From: Alitta virens
Lineage: Eukaryota; Annelida; Polychaeta; Phyllodocida; Nereididae
Length of the DNA: 64,000 bases
Reading direction: 5' to 3'
NCBI GenBank assembly: GCA_932294295.1
Contig: OW028584.1
Location: 6,952,407 to 7,016,406 of the forward strand
In this document: positions 11,236 through 24,000 of the stretch, piece after piece
How the letters are laid out: the number at the start of each line of letters is the position of its first letter
Numbering within the stretch: position 1 is the first letter of the stretch
Notes under the pieces: generated by a model
Told to the model about the DNA's origin: nothing
The model's input: only the letters and a program-made list of their open reading frames with translations
Database searches by the model: none
Position numbers and translations under genes: made by a program

Positions 11236-11625
11236 ACTGAGGTGAAATGATGTGCCCGATACAATTAATGATTCTGTAGTGCATTTTCGAAAAAGGATGA
11301 ATATTTTATTACGTTTAATCAGGTTGATGACTAAAGTTGCCAAGTCTGCTGTAAAATCTACAATATTTAGAATGTATTGGAGGTCACATCATGAAATACC
11401 ATGAATGTCCGGACATTGTTTGTAAATAATCTAAATAAAACTGGAGTGAAATGACCGGACCTATACAATTAATGTTATATAGAATTTTTGAAACAGGATA
11501 AATATTTTCTTATGTTTCATCAGGTTAATGAAGAAAGTTGCAAAGTCTGCTGTAAATTATTTTTTTCTACAAAATTTTAGAATATTTTGGAGGTCATGAA
11601 ATATCATTAAGGTGCTGATATCGTT
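11236..11625 (+). repeat. Imperfect tandem duplication, period about 204 bp
   Basis: Two adjacent copies (about 11236-11420 and 11441-11625) share GTGAAATGA, ATACAATTAATG, AAAGTTGC, AAGTCTGCTGTAAA and GGAGGTCA in the same order. It lies in the 3' flank of the PDSS1-like gene and is non-coding. Confidence 0.75.
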
Positions 11626-12772
11626 AGTTATCTGCTTGCTGTGTTTATTTTTATTTTTGAACCGTATGAAAGATAAATAATAAATTGATGATATATAAAA
11701 AGTTGAATTTTCATTTATTCCTTCATCTATTCAATCTCAACTTAATTAATGTTCTTAAATGAATATTTCATATGTTATGCCGTAAAATAAGTTCATGGAT
11801 AAGATCGGATTAAAATAATTTAAGAAACTGTCTGGTTGTGGGAGAGAATGTTCATTTTAAACAGTTCTGGTTAATGTCAGACTGAAAAAAGACAAAAATC
11901 TCCATTCCTATCGACAACTTATAAAGTAGCTCCGACCTTATTAGCATTACTAAGGTCATACATGTCATAAATTACATTACTAATGACATTTCAATAGTGA
12001 GTTGATACAGTAAATCTACCACTTCTCATATATGGCTAAAGAATTAATATACAGATTTGACACATCCTCATTTGCATAAGCCACATGCAAAGGATTGTGG
12101 GATTGTCGGGGTTAGTAAAAAGCATGCCAAAGTGATCGATCATAATCACGAGTGATGACAACGTTACATTTCTGCAGGATTTGATAAATTTTAAAAACAA
12201 ACCCTGAACACGCTAATCACTGCAACGATCTATTTGACAATCTGCTAACATAAGGGACTTAAAAAAACATTATTATTTTACAAAATATCCAACTTTATTT
12301 CATTCAAATTAACAATGCATGAACAATTGCAAGTAACAGCTAGATCAATATTTAGATAATCTACACATCATGCAGTGTCTCATTAGATCACAATTAAAAC
12401 AGAAAAACTTATATGTATATATATATCGCCAAAAAAGTGCAAAACTTTGTATGGACCAAAAAAAATGAAAGTATTGTTTATGTCTTTCACAAATTCAAAA
12501 GTTAAATAAAAAAATTGCAAGTTTATTACTTTTATGAAGGTGTCGATTTTCGGTGATTGATGAATTTTTGATGATTGGCGAATTTGATTCTTAGTGTAGT
12601 ATCTTCAACCATCCGAGGAGCTAATTAATTAAGTGGTCTGTCTAAAATAAAAATGCCTCAATTACATTTTTTAAGAGCATCACAGTCTTCAGCTACTGAC
12701 CAAATAAATAGAATGGATTATGTATAAATCTTTTAGGGAAGTCAGAAAAGAGATCAACAGAAAAGCGCCAAT

Positions 12773-13002
12773 TATATAATGATGAGATGATAAGGCTTTG
12801 GAGTCTCCACCAAGATGCACACACATTTAACAAGCAGACCCCCTCTGTATATCCAGCTTGGTGGCCTGGCGGTTGAAGCATCGGCCTGCTGGGACCCCCT
12901 GTGGCTCCTGTGTCTATGCTGGGGCAAGTGAAAGACCCCACCCATGGGGTGAATGTGTAACATAGTATGAACTCCAAGTAGCCTATTATCTCATCATTAT
13001 AT
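12773..13002. mobile_element. Short inverted-repeat element with tRNA-like core
   Basis: ATATAATGATGAGAT near 12774 and its inverted copy near 12983-13002 bound about 230 bp. The core near 12860 (GGTGGCCTGGCGGTTGAAGC) looks like the 5' half of a tRNA-Leu or tRNA-Ser derived SINE, but the B box is poor. A further right-arm-like piece lies at about 13150-13172. Family not recognised. Confidence 0.35.
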
Positions 13003-13424
13003 CTGCCAGCCGCAAGTCAGACAAATTGACTATTAAAGCTTCAGAACAGTGGCATTGAGACATAATATAGAATGAGAAATCATAGAGATGGAATGTTGGA
13101 ATAATTCAACTTCATAATCACAAGACATTATTTAAACTGGTCAATAAAACTATCATCATCTCATCATTATGTCAGCTATGTAAGGTGACCAAACTTCAGA
13201 CCCATGTTACTTGTTCAATTGCAATTCAAAATGTTATTTAAGTGTGTTGCTGTTGGTGCTGTGACTGGCGGCAGCCATTTTAACCAGGGCCAACCTGTCT
13301 CAGTGAGAGGCCAGTGTCCCACAAACTTCCAGGTCAACAGACCAACCTTCTCAGTGAAGGCAACCAAATTTCTTAGGAAAGGCAACATTCATTTGGGTAA
13401 TGGGGCACCTCATACACGTCAAAT

Positions 13425-13545
13425 TTACTATAGCTATAGACTTTTAACAAGAATTTGACTGCAGCTGGTAAAGGGTCAAGAGACGTATGTTGACCTCTTG
13501 AGAGGTACAGAATATGGTCAAAAGACTGTAACACTGTGGTCAACT
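13425..13545 (+). repeat. Dispersed repeat, second copy inverted at 60700-60815
   Basis: Contains AGGGTCAAGAGACGT, GACCTCTTGAGAG and ATATGGTCAAAA in order. The reverse complement of 60700-60815 carries the same words in the same order, so these are two copies of one interspersed repeat in opposite orientation. Confidence 0.7.
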
Positions 13546-15040
13546 ATAGCAGGGGATTCTGGGATACTATGTAGGCCACGCCCCCTGCTCTCCAGGCTGG
13601 CCGGGTCTCAGTGCATGCCTGAAATACTATTTATAGAATCAGATGCCACTAACACCAGAGGCGGCCTCTGGGAGCATTGGCTGCCAACCTCCAGGTAGTT
13701 TGCTCATTGTGTGCCAGAGGGCAGACAGATGCACCTCATGTGTCAAGTTCACATCGGTCACAGTAGATGTCTCCATTGGGCTACAAGAACCTCTGATGTT
13801 ATATAGTCGACTGTGTCTCCCCCAAGTTACAATCTAACAAAGTAATATAGTCACAGCACCTTTCAGACATCTATGATTTCATGAATACAATTGATAAATT
13901 GTGTATGGACTTGCATTATTGATGTTATGGGTGGGTATTATCGACACTTAAATTAGTTTGTTAACCAAATTGTTAAGATTCTAAGGTGGGTGTGGATAAT
14001 ACCTTTGCCCTGTCGATAACACCATCCTTTACGGTACTACTAATACTATGCTTACTTTAATTCATTGAAATAAACGTAAACAAATTTGATTGCATATTCG
14101 CAATATTGAAATCATAATTGCTGTGCCCTAAAAATACTATGAAGTTAGTTAACATTTTATTTTAACATTGGAGGTGATACAGTAAACCCAACAACATAAG
14201 CTATGAAGCTTTTAGCTGACAGGTAACAGTAACAAAAAAAAACCCCAAAAATATGAAATGTCACCAAAACGTAATATGCCAGTTAACATAGGGTTAATGT
14301 AATATTATTACCATATTACTGTGCTAGTGTACCACACCCGTGAAACAACTTAAAAATTTAAAAAAAATATTTATGATTTTTTTAAAAATATGGTGCTAGC
14401 ATTTTGGAGCATTCAAGGCAGAACACACAGCACTATCTGTGCACCAATTATAACCAATAATTACTAATTCTGTCCATGGCTGCATCCAACCAACGTGCAA
14501 CTTTTTTCAGGATCCGCCCCTGCACTGTATATCAGTTACAATAGGCTGGTCTATTTTTGCATAGCAGGCGTTTGGGGGCAGTAGCTCCCCGAGAAAATGA
14601 AATAATAAACCATGTTTTGAAAATGTAACCCCGCATCACTTGTTTATGAAGTCATACATTTAATTAAAGCATTTGAATAGCATAGCACCGAAGCTCACTG
14701 AATATGGTAATAAATTTGGGCCCGCTATACTGCACCTCTTCCTTTATATATACCGGCTAATACATAAGTTTAGAGATTTTATTTATTTTTTCCAATCTCT
14801 GCAAATACAATTTCACAACTTTATGTTACATAAACATGAATATCACAAAACTGACTGGTAATGGGGGTACACCTGATTATAACAATATACAGTAACCCAT
14901 AGGGTGAATGCCCCCCAGTACAAAAAAAAAAATTTTTTTACTCAATCAAAAATACAGGATATATGAAACAAGTCAACAAAAAAAGGAGAAAAATGAAAAA
15001 TAAACAATGGACTTAATTTTTGTATTATAAAAAAAAAATA

Positions 15041-15060
15041 TATATATATATATATATATT
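15041..15060. repeat. (TA)n microsatellite
   Basis: Simple TA repeat next to the decayed LINE. It may mark its 3' tail, but this cannot be shown. Confidence 0.8.
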
Positions 15061-15089
15061 ATGATAATAATGATAAAAACGGGATTTTG

Positions 15090-16760
15090 AACAGTTAGGA
15101 GTCATTTGCAAGCAATATGTACAATAACGGTCCCAAAACTGACCCTTGGGGGGCACCAAAACTCATAGAAAATCTGTGGGATAATGTCTTTTTGAATTAA
15201 AGCCAGTTTAGGGTGGTTCCTCGGATACCATATATTTGCAGTTAAGTTAGTAGAGTGTCATGTTTTATACTATCAAAGGCTTTGGACATATCTAGAAATA
15301 ACCCTATTATATACATTACCTGTTGAAACCATCTAATAAATTACCAGTAAAATCTAATCACTGCTAATATAGCATCCATTGTACTTCTTTGTTTTCTGAA
15401 CCCATACTGACCCTCGTATAATACATTATCGAAATCACAGGAAGAATAGAAATTGGTCGATAATTATTTATTTCATGTTTATTTTTAGCTTTAATAATCG
15501 CTAATCTCATGTCTTCAGGAAATTCACCAGCACTCAATGACTTATTGAAAAGAATCCATAAAGGACGTAATATACTTGGATAAATAACTTTCAACATATG
15601 GAATCCTGTGCTTGGTATTTAGTACGGGGTCAACAGAGTCACCTTTCTCACAAATTTTCCCCGCTAATTGTTTTCCAATTTCACTGTAGAAGGATTGCTA
15701 ATTGTAGCCTCATTTGTTTCTCTAATACCATTTACAATGATTTATCAGTGATATCATGTTTATTTCTAGTTTTTCCGGTAATTTTATTTAGTACAGCCTA
15801 AAGCTTTTTAGAATCTCTTCTGTTGTTTAAGATAATATCATTCTTAATGTATGTTTTGTATTCCTCACTATCACGTGTTTCTGTGTAGAACCTTCCTGTA
15901 TATTTTTAAACATTAGACACTTGAATTTTTTAATCCTTTTGTGATCCATGGAGCTCTATTGTTTTATTTATCTCTGTATTAGGGGAATTGTTTGTTCCAT
16001 TAACTGATAGTTGTTCAAGAAATTCCAATCTTTATTCATCAGAGCTCCACTTATATCCCGTAACACACTACCATTAATTCTCTTTGTTGTATAACTATCT
16101 AGTGAGGTATTTATTAATGTACTGTTTTTAACAACAGCCATACATTAGAAATGGTCTGATATGTTCGTAACTATGATATGAGATTTCACATTGCGAAGCA
16201 TAAATATATATATTATCTATTATCTATTAACCTGGCTGAATTGTGAGTTACTCGTGTAGGTTTGCGTATAGTTGGTATAAGGTTATGAGTCAAATTTATG
16301 TCAAAGAATTTCTTAGTATTATTATGGACATTGATTTCAAGTAGTCTAGATTTTGGTCAGTACCAATAATAATTCTCTTATGTTCTGTCTTAATTTTATA
16401 TATCACATTTTCGTAAGTATGGAGGAATTCGGCTTCATTTGTGCCAGGAACCCTAAAAATTTCTCCTATAACAATATTTGGCTGGTAATTTTGTGGGATT
16501 TCTAGGAACAATGATTCAAACTTTCCTTCTTCAGGAATCTTCAGATCTTCCCTTATATAATATTTCAAGTGTGATTTATCATTACTGAAACTCCACCTTT
16601 GGTTTTATTTTTTCTATATTCACCTATAAGGTTGCAAGTTGAAAATGAAAATCAATCATAATTTCTCTCATTTAGAAAAGTTTCACATCCCAAAAGGACA
16701 TCAGGTAGAATATTTTTTCATTTAGCTTTTCAAGTAGATCTTCATACTTATTAGGTATAC
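15090..16760 (-). mobile_element. Decayed LINE (endonuclease plus reverse transcriptase)
   Basis: Read on the minus strand. The apurinic-type endonuclease lies at about 16760-16296 (F-E-S-L-F-L-E-I, N-I-V-I-G, R-V-P-G-T, with G-G-V-S-V upstream). The RT follows at about 15600-15100 (L-F-N-K-S-L-S-A-G-E-F-P-E-D, N-N-Y-R-P-I-S-I-L-P, Y-G-F-R-K-Q-R-S-T, D-M-S-K-A-F-D-S-I, G-A-P-Q-G-S-V-L-G-P-L). These are the conserved blocks of the Jockey/CR1-like LINE group. Frames change repeatedly and stops are frequent, so the copy is dead. The 5' part and the poly(A) or repeat tail are not resolved. Confidence 0.85.
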
Positions 16761-18095
16761 TATGAATATTAAGATTATGTTTCGTTTTGGGCAACACAAT
16801 CATTAGGATCCTAATAATTACAGTCAACCAGGAATGTATCCATAAGATCTACTAAATTGGTAAAATTAAAGTTGGCATCAGTTTCCAATATTTTTACATA
16901 TATACAGTGTTCAATAAAAGTATTTGGACACCTAATTCAGCATGTAATTTCACAAAGGTATTTGGACAACGGTTTTCTTATACATGAAACAATTTTGGGT
17001 CTCTATATACTCTTGCACCAACTTTTCTCATGAAACAGAAATGCATCAGGAGACAGCAATGCTGGCAAAATACATGTGCACTGGCTGTTCTAGTACTTTT
17101 GTGGAGCACTGTAAAATATACTATTAAAATTACTTTTTGTTTCTTTGCTGCCCCCCCTTATTTGTACCTAGTTGAATTATGTAACCTGCAGGGGCATACT
17201 TAGAACTGACCTAGCTGGGAGGAGGTGTTGCTTCCTTAAAATTTGGAAAAACATTCCACAAAAAGCCTGCTATACAAATTGCCAGCTCGCTTAACCTTAC
17301 TACTTATTTCTATATTTTTCCTGTATAATTTTAGTGGGATGAATCGGGTTTTTGTCATTTATTTCTTATAATTTCCATTATGGCTTTGGGTCCTTGGAGG
17401 GTGGGGGAGAGGGGAGGCATGTCCTACTTGTGTTTATGGAGCTTATGGCTACTAGACAAAACCAATGGGTAAATATATTGCTTTGTGTCAATTTTGACTG
17501 TAAGCTGTGTGTATATATACATGCATTCACAATAATATAACATTATAAGATAATGAATTGATCTGACACGTAGTTTCTTAGCTTTTAGCTTTTTGTGAAA
17601 AAAAATCAGCACCAGTTATATAAGCAATGTGGTATAGCCTATGTGGTATACATGTCCATATCACATAAAACATTGGAGAAATTAATTTAATTGCTCCAAG
17701 GTAAAACAATAAAACCAGAATGAATAATGTAAATATTTTTCTTAACGCTGCCACGGAGGGGCTCCTCCCCCTCCCTTGGATCCACCAGTGGCGTTGTTTA
17801 TAAATATAAATTAACTAGGTGTTAGTCAACTTTTGCTTGATTTGAAAAACAAGACTTTATATTATCATTATTTATCGATATATCACTTTTTTTTTGGGGG
17901 GGGGGGCGGGTAATTTTTGCCTGACATACAAAGAATTCCATCACCATGGGCAGTTCTAGTCCGAGGCAGACTTATCAACAACCTCCAGCTGAGATTAGAT
18001 GCACGTCCATGTATACTATGAGCTTGTAGCCTTGATGAATCACTTTGTTTGAACAGTTTATTTTCAATCGATAGCACTACATGGTTTAATTGGCA
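16761..18095. other. No gene seen
   Basis: AT-rich DNA with a G tract near 17896. It includes the upstream flank of the KDZ-type gene. I see no clear TATA box or other promoter element. Confidence 0.5.
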
Positions 18096-21000
18096 ATGGG
18101 TCGAATACGTAAAGGTAGTACCAGTTTCAAACCGAAGTTAAAAGTGACCATTCATCGGAATAATAAATGTGGCTACAGGACCAGCACACAATATTTGGAT
18201 ATTTTATCTACCCCTGACACCACTTCAAAAGATAGACTAGCATCAACCTACACAACACAACCAGATGACTTTGCCCTGCAAGATAACACAGTCGTGCATC
18301 AGTCTTTTGTTCAAGGTAAGTTACGGATTTGGGTGAAGGGGGGGGGGGCACATCCATCCCCTGTTATATTGAAGACCTTTTTTTTTCTAAGTTCCATTTG
18401 GGACTTGATATACAATATTATACATGCAGTGAAAGTAACATAGCTGGAGCAATGGGGACCACAGCATAATTATGTCCACTCAAGGGCCATTTTGGCCTGG
18501 GTGCACACGATTGCAAAAAGTATTTTTTTAAAACCCCTGTGGTGGGTAGTCATACCCAAAAACTACATTTTAGTTTAGCACATTTACCTGACTTTCAGGT
18601 CTAAGATATTTTCTAAGTGATTCAGTTTTATTATGCAATTAAATAATGTTCCAATTATGGACTATCATTGTTATTATGTTACTGTGTTATTTCACATCAC
18701 AGTTAGTACCAGCTTATGCTGTCTAGAACATATAAACATGATGATTAACCTTGTCCAAATACAATGATGTTATCCAGATTGTGGTCATAACTATCGCAAT
18801 ATAGGCCTACACCAATTTGTCAATTTAGGAAAGAAATGGAAGTCATGCAGGATGAACTTCAGCCAATAAAATCACTTTTCAAGTCTGAATCTTTAAACGA
18901 AGCTGATTATGTAATAATGTACATCCACGAACTGCCCCTCTGTAAGTTTATACAGATTGGCCAAATAATAGCCAGGCTATTGTAAAATAGCTATGACAGA
19001 AAATTAGAGATTTAATAATTTTTACATGTTGTTTTCTGCTGTTATCAAGATGGTGGTTAGCATCTGGTAAAAACAGCCTTGGTAGAGGGTGTTTACAATG
19101 TCCTCCAAGATTGATGCATAATTCTACTGAATAGCAGTTAGGACTTGCTGTTTTTTGTTGTTGATAAAATGTCAAACAAGGCCTTATGCAAAATCCGTCA
19201 GTGGGTAATTCACTTCCTTGACTCTTTAAACCCTAACATTTATGCAAAATATTACGAGATGTAGGAAAACACAGAAAGGTAAATAAAATTATTACAAGGA
19301 GTCACTTTTTTCATCTTCCCCATGCGATTTGGGGTGAAAGACTGTGTACCAAAGGTCACTGCAGGGATTGTTGACAAATGAAGTGTATGATTGTCTGTTG
19401 TTTGCTACAGAATTCACAGAAGGGGGTGGGGGGGGGGGGGGTCTTAGTTGGCTATGCTCTGAGGTCAGGCTGTCTACAGTTAAACACTATAACAGCCCTG
19501 CTGAGGAGATAAATCCCCCCTTGACTTCATATTTTATATAGTTTTATGGTTTTAATGCTCTTAATGGATTAACTCCCTGCCCTAGAAAAATGTCAGATCT
19601 GCGCCACTGAGAGTACACTTGTCTCCATGGTTTGTACCATTGAGTCATGACTCCATGTTAGTACAAAGGGGTGAGGGGGGGGGGCTGTGGTTAGTGTAAC
19701 ATATCCCTCAATAACCCAAAATGGCCTTGCTGGTATGACAATTGATCACAAGTTTTTTGCTCAGAGCCCAATAAAAAAAAACATGAGTCCGATTTGCATG
19801 AATTGAAACAATTCTGACCTCAATTGTGCATAAAATGACTAAAATCGCGAATTGGCGACGCTCTCCATTACAATGGATAGTTAACTTAAAATGTAAACAA
19901 AGTCGATCTAATAAATATAATTTAGTACAATTTATAGAGTTTGGGTTATCGAATTCATCAGTAAGAAGCATTTTCTTTCATTTGAATAGCTTTTTTGTTG
20001 GTACAAAAAGCGACAGACAGTGCACCTTTAAGGCAATAAAATCTTAGGTGAAATTCCAGCTGAAACTGCAACAATTGCAACATAATTAGTTAAGAAGTTA
20101 TCAAAGAATATATACATATATATATATACATGCTTTTATGGACACAGTAATATCATTTATGATAAATTTGTCAATGTATACAAAGCTTGGTGAAATCCCA
20201 CAAAAATTCTCATAGATATACATGTAAGTTGATTTTTAGGGGTAACACAAGATGGGCCATGCCCCTTCTTGTTGAGTTATTCATTATACATCTTGGCATC
20301 CTCCCTAAACTCCAGTTGACTTGCCACTTGTTGTTAAGAGTCATATTCATGACTGATGTCTTTATTATTTTAAAGCCTGTTTAAATTCTTACGCAATGAT
20401 GTCAAATGACTAAATGATAATAGGAATAAAATATTATAAGAGCACCATGATTATATTATAGAAATTTATTAAAGACATCACACTTTATTTATTATTTTTG
20501 TTTATAGTGCACAAATAGAATAAACTTTTTAAAGTTCGGACCTTCGCATATTGTACACATTGTGTCTACTTCATGCCTCCAGCACAGCTCACTGGGATAA
20601 TATGAGCCCAGGTGACATGTTAAATGAAAAGACAGAAAACCATGGCTGGTTATATTTTAACTAGCATCTTATTATTTTTGTTCAAATTTCTCAATATTTT
20701 TGTTACTTGTAGAGCTCCAGTCAGATATATGAAACACCCCCCTTTCCATAGCAACCATTAGGATTAGGGATCCAAAATTTTGCGAGTAAGGTTACATTGT
20801 ACGTAGATTCAACAAAATATCAGTGGGTCTTATAATGCAAGTACATGTAGATATTAATACAACTTGCACTTGGTTGTGAGGGAACTAAAGTATGTTAAGG
20901 AATGTTACTGATTAGCAGCCTTATCAACAACAAACCAGTTTACTGGCACTCAGGTAATTAATCTTAATTACCGATTTCTTGTCCGTACTACCTCATTTAG

Positions 21001-24000
21001 GCTCATATGTTTACAATTAAAACAAAATGTTCATGCAAACATCACAGTGGACCTTCATCCTTAACACATGGAAGTAATAGAATAGAAACTCCCTTATCAG
21101 TGGTGTCTTCATTTTCATTTAGCCTGATATTTACGAGATTTTCTAGCCCGCCCACATGCTGAGCTGGCCCCAAAATCCCTAATTGGTCAATGGTCCATCA
21201 CAACTTTTGATGTTCTCCAGCGCTGTATACCTTTTTTTTAGTTATTGATCTTCAATATGAATTAAAACTTTAAAATTATAATATCAGTTACATTTTCTTT
21301 CTTATCAAAAAAAAATAGAGCAAGTTATGAAACCTTTTAAGCACTCTAATTTTCTTTTTGTTTGTTGTTCTAATCGTAATATTTTGTGTTATTTAGGATT
21401 TAAAAACCCTTTTAAACCTCTATAGCATAGATATACACAATTATTGAAATGCTCTACTGAAGATCACTGTTTTATACAGTTAATCGGGGATTTACGAAAC
21501 CAAGAACTTTATGTGGATCCAGATTCACACACTGACATGTTGATATACTTTTGTACAATTTGATTCATCATTTATATGAATCTAATTAATATTTTGCAAA
21601 TACACCATATTGTGATGTATGAGATGTGTCTAAACAGCTAAAGCAATAAACATATATATATGTAAAAACTGATTGCTACAATTTCATTATTAGATACACT
21701 GTAACTGTCTTGAAGACCACAAGTTGACCTTTTTGGTGGCACATGTAAAATTGCAATAGCATAAATTATTACAGACCAAGGTTAACTGCATCACTCGATC
21801 AATTATAATAATACTATTAGACCTAATTTTAAGCAGCCATCTTGAATCAATTTCAATAAATGTGCTTATAATAAGTGCACATATTTGAGTTTCTCACAGT
21901 ATTAAAAGTGCAAACATATTAAGTTAAATTTTAAAGAAATTATCAGTAGAGGAGGGGGTAAAAAGCATATACTGGGAAGAGTAAAATTATGAACAATTCA
22001 AAACCAATGGTGTCATATTCCACATTGTCATTATTACTCATGCAACAGACAAAAGACGTCCTATTCTACCTCCTCTTCTATGTCCATGCTTAAAATGATA
22101 GCATGACAGATGTCAGTGCCATCTGGATATTTATTGTTATTTAATACTATATTGGTTAGTTTTTGTCTTACTCTAAAGTCAAATGGTTTGAATAGCAAAA
22201 TTGTTCAGCATACCATCATTGAAATAATTTATTTGAGTTAGATTTCATATATATTAGTCATGTATTATTATAACTGAAATTTTTGATAAAATCACCACCA
22301 AGTGAAAAGAAGGTCCTTTGCAGAATCGGGGGGGGGGGGGGGGTTATGGGATGTTGGTTTTGGGGTCTCTGCAATACATTTCAATTTATCAAACCTCCCC
22401 CCCCCCCCATCCCATGAAAACGCTTAGAATCGATGTTTGAATATAAAGAGAGCTCAATTTTTATTTTGTGGATAGTGGATTGTATTCTGCTCAATGACTG
22501 TAAAGTGTTTGGGCCTAACATTAGCTATAAGAAGTGGTCAACTATACCTAGGTTTCAATAAATGGCCATATTAAATGATGAACAGATGGAAAAAAATATT
22601 GTTGGAAAGATAGGAAACGCAGTTAATTGGGAACAGAGATGGGGTTTATAAGGGTTAGGAGGATAGAGTTATAAAAAAATATTGTTGCAAGGAGATTAGT
22701 GGAGAAGTTTTTTTTTATACTAATTAACATGGACAACCACGTATTTTAAATGAAATGTATGGAGATAAAAAGCATTTTTGTCATGTGGTCTGTAGTCAAA
22801 TTATTTTGCTATATAAAAAACACTGTTGTACTGTCAGTTTCTAGCAGAAACATATTTTCAGACTATGTAAATATTTTCAGATGAAATCACCAGCCATTCT
22901 ATTCGCCAGGAGATATGCCACTTGGATTGGACGAGATCCATGTCTGGTTTGTTGATGACACATTACAATTACAGTGCTCCAGCAACTTCAACCTGTGCCT
23001 TCTGTGCCAAAAATGAAGACGAAATAATTTGGTGCAGCGACTGTGGCCCAATGGCTTACATGTGCCTTACTTGTGCTGACTACATTCATCAGGTTGCCAT
23101 ATTGCACAGACCTTACAAGTGGCAGGTTCATATAATAAATTATTTTCAGTAATGTTGTTTGCCTACACATTAAAGAGCAGTATGCACTGACACTGCATAT
23201 GCATCTACCTGTGTGTGTTTTACATTCAGTCACAATGGAATTAGTCCTAGCGCCTGGCTGAATTGTTAATCCCTGTATATTTTATTTAGTCTTCAAAAGA
23301 AATGTATATTATATCTTTGAAATTGTGTGTGACTGTATACTTCTGACGCTCTGTATCCTTAAATATGTTTTTATATATATACAAATGTATATATATATAT
23401 ATTTCTTTCTTTTTTTTTGTGGAAAATTAAGGTTAAATTGTGTATAGAGTCTCAAAGAGTTTTAAGTACTCTTCTATTATTCTTACCAGTTTTTCTCGTC
23501 ATTCAGGTTGACCTGTATCGCCCTTTAGAAAAATTGGTGCCACATAGAACAAAACTCGGTTTTTCGGTTTGTCACAATAACAAAACCCTACAAGGTCCCA
23601 CATGGAACCCATCACTAGGTATTTAGAATTGAAATGAAATACTCCTGTAAGATAAAGAAAAAAAAACTAGTGCATGGATTAGAACTCATGAAGGTTTTGC
23701 TTATGGTATTCAGAAGCCAGTATATCAGCCAACTGGCCACAGAGACCTGATTGCTTGGAATGGCTTCTAAGCTCATTGATTACTGGCCAGCTTATAAAAA
23801 CTATAAATTATAGAACTGCTTAATTTCGATCCTTGAATCATCACCAGGAGCAGTGGCATCTGTGGTGTAATGGTAAGCAAAGCTGCTTTCTGTGTGAGTA
23901 ACTAGAGTTCTATTTTCTTTCCTCAATATTTCTAGACTGAAGCTGAGCTTAATACCTCTGAACAACCTTTAAACATTAAAATTACATTCAAGGGAGTTTT

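Noticed and set aside
12693..12977. 94-codon open frame on the minus strand
   Set aside because: It runs through the tRNA-like inverted-repeat element and shows no conserved features; it is a repeat shadow.
19625..19660. Possible fourth CATGGA-type palindrome
   Set aside because: The left arm reads CATGGTTTG and does not pair with the right arm, and the flanks are not direct repeats.
23852..23915. A true tRNA gene
   Set aside because: The B box is truncated and no acceptor stem pairs; a SINE head is the better reading.
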